DNA of 51,103 nucleotides from 66-474 sp035249175 (GCA_035249175.1 DATFGT010000125.1:1-51103), one strand, 5' to 3'. Positions 14,609 through 24,757 are shown, counted from the first letter of the stretch. The notes: a model not told the origin generated them from the sequence alone. Made by a program: numbers and translations.

Positions 14609-16444
14609 TTACGGGTGAGCCGTGGTAGAGGGCCGGCCAGCATGATCGCAATCGCAATCCTCGATGATGCTGGCCCTCACGCCCGCGACTCTTACGTCGG
14701 GCCAGTGTGGCCACTCGACTTGTAGTCTGCCGGCACGCAGGGCCTGTTGCACGGAACGAATCGGATGACCCTTCTCACCCACCAAGCTGAGCGAACCCGC
14801 TGGTCGCCAGTTGCCGCGCACGTCACGAGTGGACATCTGGCAACTGACCAGCCCGTCTGACCCCAAATCACAAAGAAGGTTCTCGAATCCCCCATCACCG
14901 CGCAAATCAGGCGTCAACAGCACGCAATCGGCGCCGCGCGCCAAGCACGCGGCGCTGGGGAGGCGCTTTGCCAGCAGCTCCTGATACCACGCGTCATCCG
15001 GCGCACTCGCACCCGACGCCAGCGCGATTTGAGTGCGCAGTGCGGCGACGGTGGTGACGTCCAAACGCTTTTGTTGGGCACCCGTCATCCCCTGATACCT
15101 GTTCTGCTGTGTGATGGCGTGTTTCAGGGACGCCAGTGCGCCGGGATCGGTTTGCATCACAGGATCACGTTGCAGCGCGAGCGCGGCCCGGTAGCCGCGT
15201 CGTCCGCTGTCGAAACGCAATTCGGCGACATCGAGTTTGTCGGGCGCGATGCGGCCGGCATGCAGGCGCGCGACCTGGCTGGCAACCGTGATCCGGTATG
15301 GATCGAGCACGGGCGAATTGGCGAGTATCGCCAACACGACCACTATGCCCGCCATGGTCACATTGACGCGCGGCAGCCACGCCAGCCACTCGCCCCGCCT
15401 GCGCAAAGCGGTCGCCATGTAGCCCACCGCGTGGCAGGCCAGCACCACCGCCGCCAGCACCGCCCAGAAGCGCTGGTCGGTCCAGCCGTACTGGCCGATG
15501 CGTAATGCGAGTGCATACAAGGCCAGCACGGCGTAAATCGGCGAGAGGATCAACGCCGCATCGATCAGCCATCGCAATGCACGTGGATACGGTTTGAGGT
15601 CGACCCCGTCCTGCCACACCGCATTCATGAATATCACCAGCAGCAGTAACAGTCCCAAAAGCAAGCTGGCGGCCGAACGCGTCGCCCACAGTGGCGCCAG
15701 GCCGGTAAACGGCAGGCTGGCCAGAAACATCAGCGCGACGAGCGCCAGCAGCGGCAACAGACCACGGCATACCGCAAACAGGATCTGGCGCGCCACGCGC
15801 AGCGGATGTTGCTGCGTGCGTCCGATCAGGATGCCCAGCCCCGCGAACAGCCCACTGGCGAGATACACGAACGGCTTGTTGTCGAAAAACAGATCCTTGA
15901 AGAACCGGATGTGCACCAGCGCGAACAATTCCGCCCACAGCGTCAACACCACCCAGCACACGCCCGTGAACAGCACCGCGACGGCAAGGGTCAGCCCGTT
16001 TTGCCAGGCGTGGTCGAACAATCCCGGATAGGCCGCGCGCCAGCGACCGTTGTCCTGGCGACACTGCAGGAACGGCCAGGCCACGAACAGCGCGCCGCCG
16101 ACCGTCATCGCGAACGGCGCAAGCACCGACGCGATATTGATGCCGGGTGCGCCGGTGACGCTCCACGCGGCCCAGCTTGCAAGCAACGCATACACCACCG
16201 CGACGCCCAGTGCGTTATGCCAGAAACGCCGATCGCCGAGTCGCCGCACCGACAGTGTCATCGTCGTCGGCACGGCCAAGATCAGTGTGTACCAGTACAC
16301 CTGCGACGCATACGGGGACAACCACCACCACAGGCGTTGGTGCCCGATCCATGCGAGGTACAACAGCAAGGCCTGCAGCAGCGAGACGAGCACGATGAAG
16401 GCGCGCGTCTGGCGTGGAAAAGTCGCGGGTGCTTCGTCGATCAT
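14609..16444 (-). CDS. DUF4153 multi-spanning membrane protein
   Basis: This 611-residue protein has about ten to twelve hydrophobic segments in its first 400 residues. A C-terminal domain of about 200 residues without hydrophobic segments follows, probably periplasmic or cytoplasmic. The pattern (QTRAFIVLVSLLQALLLYLA, a WPFLQCR segment and an AELFALVHIRFFKDLFF block) fits the DUF4153 family of inner-membrane proteins of unknown function. It lies alone on the minus strand, divergent from gnd. Function cannot be assigned from context. Confidence 0.75.
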   Translation of the reverse strand: MIDEAPATFPRQTRAFIVLVSLLQALLLYLAWIGHQRLWWWLSPYASQVYWYTLILAVPTTMTLSVRRLGDRRFWHNALGVAVVYALLASWAAWSVTGAPGINIASVLAPFAMTVGGALFVAWPFLQCRQDNGRWRAAYPGLFDHAWQNGLTLAVAVLFTGVCWVVLTLWAELFALVHIRFFKDLFFDNKPFVYLASGLFAGLGILIGRTQQHPLRVARQILFAVCRGLLPLLALVALMFLASLPFTGLAPLWATRSAASLLLGLLLLLVIFMNAVWQDGVDLKPYPRALRWLIDAALILSPIYAVLALYALALRIGQYGWTDQRFWAVLAAVVLACHAVGYMATALRRRGEWLAWLPRVNVTMAGIVVVLAILANSPVLDPYRITVASQVARLHAGRIAPDKLDVAELRFDSGRRGYRAALALQRDPVMQTDPGALASLKHAITQQNRYQGMTGAQQKRLDVTTVAALRTQIALASGASAPDDAWYQELLAKRLPSAACLARGADCVLLTPDLRGDGGFENLLCDLGSDGLVSCQMSTRDVRGNWRPAGSLSLVGEKGHPIRSVQQALRAGRLQVEWPHWPDVRVAGVRASIIEDCDCDHAGRPSTTAHP

Positions 16445-16565
16445 CGGCGTCTCCCCTCTTCGACGCCGCGAGTATTGCAGAAAAACCTGCAGCCACAGTT
16501 ACCGGGCGCTACCATCGCAGCTTCGCAATGCGATGCATCGCGCCAACGTTCGCAAGGAGAACGCC
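16445..16565. promoter_or_regulatory. divergent intergenic region between the DUF4153 gene and gnd
   Basis: These 121 bases separate the divergent DUF4153 and gnd genes and must hold both promoters. A strong gnd ribosome binding site (AAGGAG) is at 16553-16558. No clear operator was seen. Confidence 0.35.
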
Positions 16566-17467
<902 letters not shown>

Positions 17468-17471
<4 letters not shown>

Positions 17472-18193
17472 CCCGCGTGCCCGCCGCCCTGCCCGCGCAA
17501 GTCGTGCGATGGCATGTATTTCCCGACGACGCCTCGCTGGTGGCAAACGCGCTTGCTCGAGTCATGGCCGCCGCGCGTGATGCGGTGGCGCAACACGGCG
17601 CGTTCGATGTCGTGCTCGCGGGTGGCAATACGCCACGCAAGTTGTATCGCGCGCTGCGCAATGCCGACGCCGACTGGTCGCGCTGGCACGTCTGGTTCGG
17701 CGACGAACGCTGCGCGCCGCCCGAGGATCCCGAACGCAACAGCAGGATGGCGCGCGACGAATGGCTGGACCACGTTGCGATTCCTGCCGGCAACGTGCAT
17801 GCGATTCCCGCCGAATCCGGCGCGCGCGCGGCTGCCGTGTTGTACGCGCGTGAACTGCGAAGCATCGATGCATTCGACCTCGTGCTGCTGGGCTTGGGCG
17901 AAGACGGGCATACCGCCAGCCTGTTCCCCGGCCACGACTGGGGCGTGCACGCCGATTCGCCCGACGCGATGGCGGTGTTCAAGGCGCCCAAGCCGCCACC
18001 TGAGCGCGTCTCCTTGAGCGCTCAGCGCCTGTCGCGTGCGCGGCACGTGCTGTTCTTGGCCGAGGGCGCCGGCAAGCGCGACGCGATCGCCGCGTGGCAG
18101 CGCGGCGATGCCATACCAGCTGCAGCCGTCACGCCGGAATCCGGCGTGGATGTATTGCTGGATGTCTCGGCATCGCCTGTTACGGACGCTTGA
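17468..18193 (+). CDS. pgl: 6-phosphogluconolactonase
   Basis: Pgl hydrolyses 6-phosphogluconolactone, the product of Zwf, to 6-phosphogluconate, the substrate of Gnd. The 241-residue protein has the DevB/NagB-fold motifs: a phosphate loop VLAGGNTPRKLYRAL, the WFGDERCAPPEDPERN segment and the catalytic LGLGEDGHTASLFPG with the active-site Asp and His. Coupling to gnd by ATGA overlap places two consecutive pathway steps in one transcript. It is separated from zwf, which is 7.6 kb away on the other strand. Confidence 0.93.
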
Positions 18194-18246
18194 GCGCTCA
18201 TGCGGCGCGGGGAGATAGGTGCGCGGCGGTGGAACAACCGTCGTTT

Positions 18247-18308
18247 TGTAGGCTGGCGCTGAAGCGCAGCAAGGCCCAACGTGACGCCGATGTCGGGCCC
18301 ACGCTACG
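18247..18308. repeat. possible dispersed intergenic palindromic repeat
   Basis: The stretch begins GTAGGCTGGCGCTGAAGCGC and ends GGGCCCACGCTACG. GTAG and CTAC arms enclose GC-rich partly paired DNA. It resembles the intergenic repeats common in gammaproteobacteria that begin GTAGGGTGGGC and end in CCCACCCTAC. It lies between the convergent pgl and orn genes, where it may also act as a terminator. Only one copy was noticed in the window. Confidence 0.35.
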
Positions 18309-18369
18309 TGAAAAGATGCTGGCGACGAAACCTTAGTCTTCTCGCGCCCTGCACGGTGCATCGCCCGGC

Positions 18370-18927
18370 CTACACCCCCGCCAACTCCCCCATGTGCCCG
18401 CGGTAATAGCGCAACTCGTCGATCGAATCGCGAATGTCGGACAGCGCGGTGTGCGCGGAATCCTTGCTGAAACCCCTCGCCACCGCGGGTGCCCAGCGGC
18501 GCGCCAGCTCCTTCAACGTCGACACGTCCAGATTGCGGTAATGGAAATAGCGTTCCAGCGCCGGCATCTGGCGGTACAGGAAACGCCGGTCCTGGCAAAT
18601 CGAGTTGCCACACATCGGCGATTTGCCGGACGGCACCCAGCGCTCGAGGAACGCGACGGTCTCGGCTTCGGCGTGCGCGTGGTCGGTGCCCGATTCGAGC
18701 ACGCGCTCCCACAACCCCGACTTGGCGTGCTGGTGCCGATTCCAGTCGTCCATCGCCAGCAGGCGCGCTTCCTCATGACGGATCGCAAACTCCGGCCCCT
18801 CGGCCAGGATGTTGAGGTTGCGATCGGTGACCACGGTGGCAATTTCGATGATCGAATCGGCTTCGGGCTTGAGGCCCGTCATTTCGAGGTCAATCCAGAT
18901 CAAATTGTCATCGACGCAACCAGTCAT
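18370..18927 (-). CDS. orn: oligoribonuclease
   Basis: Orn is the essential 3'-5' exonuclease that degrades 2- to 5-base RNAs, including pGpG from cyclic di-GMP breakdown. The 185-residue protein shows the DEDDh exonuclease residues: Exo I in IWIDLEMTGL (Asp and Glu), Exo II in the CGNSICQDRRF segment and Exo III with the general-base His in FSKDSAHTALSDIRDSI. The length is typical (about 180). It is divergent from sbcB, 86 bases away. Confidence 0.95.
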   Translation of the reverse strand: MTGCVDDNLIWIDLEMTGLKPEADSIIEIATVVTDRNLNILAEGPEFAIRHEEARLLAMDDWNRHQHAKSGLWERVLESGTDHAHAEAETVAFLERWVPSGKSPMCGNSICQDRRFLYRQMPALERYFHYRNLDVSTLKELARRWAPAVARGFSKDSAHTALSDIRDSIDELRYYRGHMGELAGV

Positions 18928-19013
18928 GGAGATCTCCTTCTCCCCGCAAGTCTAGCAACATCGCGCGAACCGGGCCGATTGCCTGTCGCGTGCGCGTGCC
19001 GTAGTCTCGCCCG

Positions 19014-20468
19014 ATGCCCATTCCGACGATGTTGTGGTACGACTACGAAACCACCGGCACCGATGCCGCGCGCGATCGTCCAGCGCAGTTCGCCGCGCTG
19101 CGCACCGACATGGATCTGCGTCCCCTCGGCGAACCGGCCACCCTGTACTGCGCACCGGCACCGGACGTGCTGCCGCATCCGGAGGCCTGCCTCATTACCG
19201 GCATCGCGCCCCAGGATGCTTTGCGCGACGGAACGATCGAAGCGGAGTTCGCAGGTGAGGTGCATGAGCTGCTGGCCGAACCCGGCACCTGTTCCGCTGG
19301 CTACAACAGCATCCGTTTCGACGACGAAGTCAATCGCCACCTGTTCTACCGCAATTTTTTCGACCCCTACGAGCATTGCTGGAAAAACGGCAATGCACGC
19401 TGGGACATCATGGATCTGGCGCGCGCCTGTTACGCGTTGCGCCCGGAAGGCATCGAATGGCCGCTTCGCGACGACGGCTCGCCTTCGTTCAAGCTGGAAC
19501 ACCTCGCGCAAGCAAACAAGCTGAAACAGGCGCGTGCGCACGACGCCACGTCCGACGTGATCGCCACGGTCGGCCTTGCACGTCTGCTGCGCGAACGCCA
19601 GCCGCGATTGTACGAATGGTGCTTCGGGTTGCGCCACAAACGTGCGGTGATCGCGAAGTTGTCCGGCGCGCTGGCGGCGCGACAGCCTTTGCTGCACGTT
19701 TCGCACAAATACGCCGCGCAGCGCGGCTGCCTCGCGATGATCGTGCCGCTTGCGGAGCACCCGACCCGCGAAGGCACCTTCGTCGTCGCGGACCTGGATG
19801 TCGAGCCCGATGCCTGGACCGATCTCGATCCCGAAGATCTGATGGAACGGTTGTTCACGCCGCGCAGCGACCTTCCGGAGGACATGCAGCGCCCGCCACT
19901 CAAGGAGATCCACACCAACCGTTCCCCATTCGTTGCTCCTGTCGAAACCTTGCGCACCGCGGACACGCGACGCGTTGCGCTGGATCCGGACCGCTGCCTC
20001 GAAAATCTGAAAAAGATTCGCGCCTCCGACGGACTGGGCGAGCGCATCCGCCAGGCCTTTGCCTCGCGCACAGCGCGCCAAAGGGACGGTGACGATCCGG
20101 AGCTGATGCTTTACTCGGGATTCGCTTCGGATGCGGACCGCAAACGCTTCAACCAGGTGCGCGCCACGCCGCCCCAGCGCCTGGGCACCACCGATTTTTC
20201 CTTCGGTGATCTTCGTTATGGCGAATTGTTGTTTCGCTACCGCGCCCGCAACTGGCCAGATTCGCTGGATGCCGATGAGCGTGACCGCTGGCGCGTGTTC
20301 GTACGCGACAAGTTGAGCCGCGAATCGGGTGCAGCGGGATTGACCCTTGAGCAATACTTCACGACTATCGCGCGTCTGCGCGCCGAGGTGACGCCAGGTT
20401 CCCGGCAGGCGTTGCTGGATCGACTGCAAGCCTGGGGCGAAACCGTTCGCGCCGAATTCAGAGCCTGA
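19014..20468 (+). CDS. sbcB: exodeoxyribonuclease I
   Basis: ExoI degrades single-stranded DNA 3' to 5' and acts in recombination and mismatch repair. The 484-residue protein starts with the DEDDh nuclease motif (MLWYDYETTGTD), and the ExoI-specific RPAQFAALRTD segment follows. An internal CSAGYNSIRFDDE motif and a DATSDVIATVGLARLL motif (ExoIII, general-base His just before in RAHDATSD) are present, followed by the SH3-like and C-terminal domains. Length and order match the E. coli enzyme (475 residues). The DUF2461 gene follows after one base. Confidence 0.94.
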   Translation: MPIPTMLWYDYETTGTDAARDRPAQFAALRTDMDLRPLGEPATLYCAPAPDVLPHPEACLITGIAPQDALRDGTIEAEFAGEVHELLAEPGTCSAGYNSIRFDDEVNRHLFYRNFFDPYEHCWKNGNARWDIMDLARACYALRPEGIEWPLRDDGSPSFKLEHLAQANKLKQARAHDATSDVIATVGLARLLRERQPRLYEWCFGLRHKRAVIAKLSGALAARQPLLHVSHKYAAQRGCLAMIVPLAEHPTREGTFVVADLDVEPDAWTDLDPEDLMERLFTPRSDLPEDMQRPPLKEIHTNRSPFVAPVETLRTADTRRVALDPDRCLENLKKIRASDGLGERIRQAFASRTARQRDGDDPELMLYSGFASDADRKRFNQVRATPPQRLGTTDFSFGDLRYGELLFRYRARNWPDSLDADERDRWRVFVRDKLSRESGAAGLTLEQYFTTIARLRAEVTPGSRQALLDRLQAWGETVRAEFRA

Positions 20469-20469
20469 T

Positions 20470-21156
20470 ATGCCGCATGCCTACTTTTCCCCTGCCACGT
20501 TCAAGTTCCTGCGCGCGCTGCAACGCCACAACAACCGCGCGTGGTTCAAGGCGCATCAGGACGATTATGAAACCCGCGTGCGCGGGCCGTACCTTGAACT
20601 GATCGCGGACCTGCAAGCGCCGATCGCAAAGCTGAGCCGCCATTACCGCGCCGATCCGCGCAAGGTCGGGGGTTCGCTGTTTCGCATCCAGCGAGACACC
20701 CGCTTTTCGGGCGACAAGGCGCCCTATAAAACCTGGGCCGGTGCGCGTGTCTTCCACGAACGCCGCCGCGAGATCGCCGCGCCATCGTTCTATCTGCACA
20801 TCGCGCCGGGCGACTGTTTCGTGGGCGCCGGATTATGGCATCCTGAAAACCACACCCTGCGCAACATCCGCAGCTTCATCGTGGACAATCCGGCCGCCTG
20901 GAAACGCGCCGCGCACGGTCGCGCGTTTCGCGAACACTACGAATTGTGGGGTGAGTCGCTCAGCCGCGCCCCGCAAGGCTTTCCAAGCGACCAACCGCTG
21001 CTGGAAGACCTGAAGCGCAAAAGCTACGCCGCCGGCATCGGTTTCGACGATGCGCTTGCATGCTCACCGAAACTGTTCCCCTTCGTGGTGGATCACTTCA
21101 AGCGACTGGCACCGCTGGTCGACTACCTGTGCGCCGCGCAGAACCTGGAGTTCTGA
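20470..21156 (+). CDS. DUF2461 domain protein (TIGR02453 family)
   Basis: The 228-residue protein has the DUF2461 motifs: YFSPATFKFLRALQRHNNR with WFKAHQDDYE, then FRIQRDTRFSGDKAPYKTW, then the IAPGDCFVGAGLWHPE strand. The family is widespread in bacteria and fungi and its function is unknown. It starts one base after the sbcB stop, so the two genes are probably co-transcribed. It converges on epmA with a ten-base gap and no obvious terminator between. Confidence 0.88.
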   Translation: MPHAYFSPATFKFLRALQRHNNRAWFKAHQDDYETRVRGPYLELIADLQAPIAKLSRHYRADPRKVGGSLFRIQRDTRFSGDKAPYKTWAGARVFHERRREIAAPSFYLHIAPGDCFVGAGLWHPENHTLRNIRSFIVDNPAAWKRAAHGRAFREHYELWGESLSRAPQGFPSDQPLLEDLKRKSYAAGIGFDDALACSPKLFPFVVDHFKRLAPLVDYLCAAQNLEF

Positions 21157-21166
21157 ATCGCCGGGG

Positions 21167-22132
21167 TTACGCTTCGGCAAACGGAAACGCCAGTACGTTG
21201 CGGATGTCCTCGCGGCCGGTCAGGTGCATCAGCAGGCGATCGATGCCCAGCGCCACGCCGGCGCAATCGGGCAACCAGTCCAACACCGCCAGCAGGTTTT
21301 CGTCGAGCGGCAGTTCGCGCTGGCCACGCGCGCGGCGTCGCGCATTGTCGTGTTCGAAGCGTGCGCGCTGCTCGGCAGCGTTATTCAACTCATGGTAGCC
21401 GTTGGCGAGTTCGTGTTGCCCGAGGTACAACTCGAAGCGTTCCGCGACGGGCGGGTTGCCGGGGCGGATCCTCGCGAGCGAGCATTGCGACGTCGGGAAG
21501 TCATACACCACGGTGATGCCGTCGCCCGGCAATCCGGGCTGCAAGCGGTGCGTGATCAGGAGATCCAGCCAGTCGTCCCGGGTAAGCCCTTCGGGATCGA
21601 TGTGGAATTCCGCCAGCGGCGCGCGCAGGACCGCCTCGTCGGCCGCGAACGGATCGATCTGCAGGCGGTCACGAAACCAATCACGGTAGCTCATGACTTT
21701 CACTTCCGCATCGCGCCCGACCAGCGCCAGCGCGGCACGCACGAACTGGGCGCATTCCAGCGTCAGCCGACGGTGATCGAAGTCGACGCGGTACCACTCC
21801 AGCATCGTGAACTCGGGATTGTGCGACGCGCCCGCCTCGCCATTGCGGAACACGCGGCCGAGTTCGTAGCAGTCGCCAAAGCCCGACGCCAGCAGTCGCT
21901 TCAACGGATATTCCGGCGAGGTACGCAGGAAGCGCTCGCGTGCGCCGGCCGAGGCCGGGCCGGTAAACGCAGTCGAAAAACCCTCGATGTTGGGTTCGGT
22001 GTTGCCCGCCGCCGAAAGGATCGGCGTTTCGACTTCGCTGACACCGCGTTCCGCGAAGAACCCGCGGATCAGCGCATTCAAATGCCCCCGCAGCCGCAAT
22101 GCTTCATGGCGAATGTGAGGATCAAGCGCCAT
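21167..22132 (-). CDS. epmA: elongation factor P--(R)-beta-lysine ligase
   Basis: EpmA (GenX, PoxA, YjeA) attaches (R)-beta-lysine to a conserved Lys of elongation factor P, which rescues ribosomes at poly-proline. The 321-residue protein is a class II lysyl-tRNA synthetase core without the anticodon-binding domain. Motif 2 region NPEFTMLEWYR and motif 3 GVALGIDRLLMHLTG are visible, along with TPILSAAGNTEPNIEGF near the N-terminus. The start overlaps the ligA end by 11 bases on the same strand, so the two are co-transcribed. The partners epmB and efp are not in the window. Confidence 0.93.
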   Translation of the reverse strand: MALDPHIRHEALRLRGHLNALIRGFFAERGVSEVETPILSAAGNTEPNIEGFSTAFTGPASAGARERFLRTSPEYPLKRLLASGFGDCYELGRVFRNGEAGASHNPEFTMLEWYRVDFDHRRLTLECAQFVRAALALVGRDAEVKVMSYRDWFRDRLQIDPFAADEAVLRAPLAEFHIDPEGLTRDDWLDLLITHRLQPGLPGDGITVVYDFPTSQCSLARIRPGNPPVAERFELYLGQHELANGYHELNNAAEQRARFEHDNARRRARGQRELPLDENLLAVLDWLPDCAGVALGIDRLLMHLTGREDIRNVLAFPFAEA

Positions 22133-24221
22133 GCGAGTTCAGAAACTTCAGCAGTCGCGCCTCGTCCCAGATTTCGATGCCAAGGGATCCAGCTTTGTCC
22201 AGTTTGGAGCCGGCGGCTTCGCCCGCGACCACGAACGAAGTTTTCTTCGATACCGAGGCGGCGACCTTCGCGCCAAGCGCTTCCAGTTTGTCTTTCGCAT
22301 CGTCCCGCGTCAGGGATGAGAGACTGCCCGTGAGCACCACGGTTCGCCCGGCAAGCGGCCCCTCGGCTTTTCGTTGCGGCGCGGATTCCTTCCAGTGCAC
22401 GCCAGCGGTTTTCAGTGCTGCGATGGCGCCCCGGTTGCGTGGCTCGGCAAAGAACGCGGCAATGTGCGACGCCATGATCGGGCCGACGTCGCTCACCTCG
22501 GTGAGTTCCGCTTCGCTCGCATGCATCAACCCATCCAGCACGCCGAAGTGTCGGGCCAGCGTCTTGGCCGTCGCTTCACCCACCTCCGGAATCCCGAGCG
22601 CATAGAGGAATCGTTCGAGCGTGGTGGCCTTGCTGGCTTCGATCGCTTCGATGAGGTTTTCAGCCCAGCGCGTCGCGATCTTGCCCGACTTCACGGTTTC
22701 CGGAATCACGCCATTACGCTCTTCGCCGCGGCGCTTCATCGCCACGAAATCGTCCAGAGTCAGTGCGTAAAGATCGGCAATGGAGTGCAGGTAGCCGAAC
22801 GCGATGAGATCCTCGATGTAGCGCTCGCCCAAGCCATCGATGTCCATCGCGCGGCGCGACGCGAAGTGCACGATGGCTTCCTTGCGTTGCGCGGCACACA
22901 CCAGCCCACCGGTGCAACGGGCCACCACTTCGCCTTGTTCGCGAACGATCGCCGAGCCGCACACCGGACAATGCTTCGGCATGTGCCACGGCTTGGTGCC
23001 CGGCGGGCGGAGTTCGAGGTTCACCCGCACGACTTCCGGGATCACGTCGCCGGCACGGCGCACGATCACCGTGTCGCCGGCACGCACATCCAGCCGCGCC
23101 ACCTGGTCCATGTTGTGCAGCGTCGCCTTGGTGACGGTGACGCCACCGACCTGCACAGGTTGCATCACCGCGAAGGGCGTGGCCGCGCCGGTGCGCCCGA
23201 TGTTGATCTCGATGGCTTCGATGATCGTGCTCTTTTCCTGCGCCGGATACTTGTGCGCCAGCGCCCACCTCGGCGCGCGCGAGACGAAGCCCATTTCGTT
23301 CTGCTGGTCGTAACGGTCCAGCTTGTAGACCACGCCATCGATGTCGTACGGCAACGCATCGCGCTGCGCACCCATCCGGCGGTAGTAGTCGAGCAAGCCC
23401 TCCAGACCTTCTGCGCGTTCTACCTGCGGACTCACCGGCAGTCCCCATTCGCGCAAACTGTCCAGCGTCGCCGAATGGCTGTCGGGCAATTTGCCGTCGC
23501 GCACTTCGCCCACCGCGTACGCATAGAACGCGAGCGGACGCGAAGCGGTGACGGCGGGATCGAGCTGGCGCAGCGAGCCGGCCGCGCCATTGCGCGGATT
23601 GGCCAGCGTACGCTCGCCGCGCTTGCGCGCACGTTCGTTGAAGGCATCGAATGCGGCCTTGGGCATGTACACCTCGCCGCGCACCTCCAGCACGCCCGGG
23701 TAGCCGCTGCCACGCAGCTTCAACGGAATGGCCTTCACGGTGCGAAGGTTGGCGGTGACGTCTTCGCCCACGGCTCCGTCACCGCGGGTGGCACCCTGCA
23801 CGAACGCACCTTCTTCGTAACGCAGGCTGATCGCCAGACCATCGAGCTTGGGTTCGGCGGAAAACACCAGTTCCTCTTCCGCGCGACCAAGCGTCTGCCC
23901 GATCCGGCGCACGAACGCCGCCACTTCTTCGTCGCTGAAGGCATTGGAAAGCGAAAGCATGGGCAGCGCGTGCTGCACCTGCGCAAAGCCGCCGCTCGCG
24001 CGCGCGCCGACGTGACGCGTGGGCGAATCGGGCGCGGCGAGTTCCGGGTGCGCGGTTTCAAGCTCCTCCAGCTCGCGCATCAACCGGTCGTATTCCGTGT
24101 CCGGAATCGAGGGGTCATCCTCCACGTAGTAGCGGTAGTTGGCGTCGTCGAGCTGGCGACGGAGCGCCAACGCTTGCTCCCTTTTCCCGCCCGACGCCTG
24201 GTTGCTGGATGACTTGGTCAT
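22122..24221 (-). CDS. ligA: NAD-dependent DNA ligase
   Basis: LigA seals nicks during replication and repair using NAD. The 699-residue protein has the Ia domain with the YYxxD-type motif (NYRYYVEDDPSIPDTEYD) and the adenylated Lys in EPKLDGLAI (Lys125). The OB fold, a zinc finger (CPVCG and a paired CTGGLVC), four helix-hairpin-helix motifs and a C-terminal BRCT domain (about 620-699) follow. Length and order match E. coli LigA (671). A hairpin-rich intergenic region lies upstream. Confidence 0.96.
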   Translation of the reverse strand: MTKSSSNQASGGKREQALALRRQLDDANYRYYVEDDPSIPDTEYDRLMRELEELETAHPELAAPDSPTRHVGARASGGFAQVQHALPMLSLSNAFSDEEVAAFVRRIGQTLGRAEEELVFSAEPKLDGLAISLRYEEGAFVQGATRGDGAVGEDVTANLRTVKAIPLKLRGSGYPGVLEVRGEVYMPKAAFDAFNERARKRGERTLANPRNGAAGSLRQLDPAVTASRPLAFYAYAVGEVRDGKLPDSHSATLDSLREWGLPVSPQVERAEGLEGLLDYYRRMGAQRDALPYDIDGVVYKLDRYDQQNEMGFVSRAPRWALAHKYPAQEKSTIIEAIEINIGRTGAATPFAVMQPVQVGGVTVTKATLHNMDQVARLDVRAGDTVIVRRAGDVIPEVVRVNLELRPPGTKPWHMPKHCPVCGSAIVREQGEVVARCTGGLVCAAQRKEAIVHFASRRAMDIDGLGERYIEDLIAFGYLHSIADLYALTLDDFVAMKRRGEERNGVIPETVKSGKIATRWAENLIEAIEASKATTLERFLYALGIPEVGEATAKTLARHFGVLDGLMHASEAELTEVSDVGPIMASHIAAFFAEPRNRGAIAALKTAGVHWKESAPQRKAEGPLAGRTVVLTGSLSSLTRDDAKDKLEALGAKVAASVSKKTSFVVAGEAAGSKLDKAGSLGIEIWDEARLLKFLNSHGA

Positions 24222-24438
24222 GATTGCTGAAACATCCCGGTGCAGCGTGCAAGTTTACCCACCGCACCCAGTCGCCCGCCGCCACGCCGAACGCCCGGCG
24301 CGACCGGATTTGGCGAAGAAAGGTACCTGAAAGGTTGCCGTAGCACTATCGTCGTCGGGTGAGTGCGGTCCCTCTTTGTCGTGGGCAGTTTTGTGGCAAC
24401 CCTCGTGCTACCGGCTGTTCATATTCTCACCCCCGTAT

Positions 24439-24477
24439 CCGGCCTGCGTCGAACCCCTCCCCGGTGACGCAGGCCGG
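24439..24477. repeat. perfect 12-bp inverted repeat with 15-base loop
   Basis: CCGGCCTGCGTC (24439-24450) pairs with GACGCAGGCCGG (24466-24477) round a C-rich loop. No T run follows on either strand, so it is not a standard intrinsic terminator. It could be a stem of a structured RNA or a repeat-element arm. Confidence 0.5.
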
Positions 24478-24518
24478 ACACGCTTTGTTTGTGCGCGGGT
24501 CCATCCGCGCGAAAGCGA

Positions 24519-24576
24519 AACCGGCCATCCATGGCCGACTTTCCACGAAAGCCGTGCGATCATCCATGATCGCCGT
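24519..24576 (+). repeat. palindromic repeat, copy 1: GGCC-arm hairpin followed by GATC-arm hairpin
   Basis: Unit 1 is CGGCCATCCATGGCCG followed by ACTTTCCACGA. Unit 2 is GTGCGATCATCCATGATCGC. Both units are hairpins with a short CC-centred loop. Related pairs occur 108 bases further on and near 26.3 kb. Confidence 0.6.
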
Positions 24577-24626
24577 GTCCTGCATGCCTTCAATCGCCGA
24601 ACGACGCGTGCTTCGTGGTAGATCGG

Positions 24627-24676
24627 AACGGCCTTCCGTGGCCTGCACTATGTGTGTGCAATCATCCTGATCGCGG
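24627..24676 (+). repeat. palindromic repeat, copy 2: both hairpin units
   Basis: Unit 1 reads AACGGCCTTCCGTGGCCTG and unit 2 reads GTGTGCAATCATCCTGATCG. The order and spacing of the units match copy 1, and exactly 50 bases separate the two copies. Confidence 0.55.
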
Positions 24677-24726
24677 CTCCGTTTGATTCCGTCGTTGGCA
24701 ACACCGTCGGGGGCCGCGAACTCCAG

Positions 24727-24757
24727 AACGGCCATCCGTGGCCTGACTTTTCACAAA
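24727..24757 (+). repeat. palindromic repeat, copy 3: unit 1 only
   Basis: The sequence AACGGCCATCCGTGGCCTGA is followed by CTTTTCAC. It lies 50 bases after copy 2 and 84 bases before the MFS start codon. The GATC-arm unit is absent here. Confidence 0.55.

Noticed and set aside
24359..24735. Short frames on both strands in the ligA-MFS gap
   Set aside because: They coincide with hairpin repeats, lack ribosome binding sites, and show no codon bias or similarity.
24519..24757. CRISPR-like appearance of repeats with two equal 50-base spacers
   Set aside because: There are only three imperfect copies, the arms vary while pairing is kept, copies occur elsewhere in other orders, and there are no cas genes.
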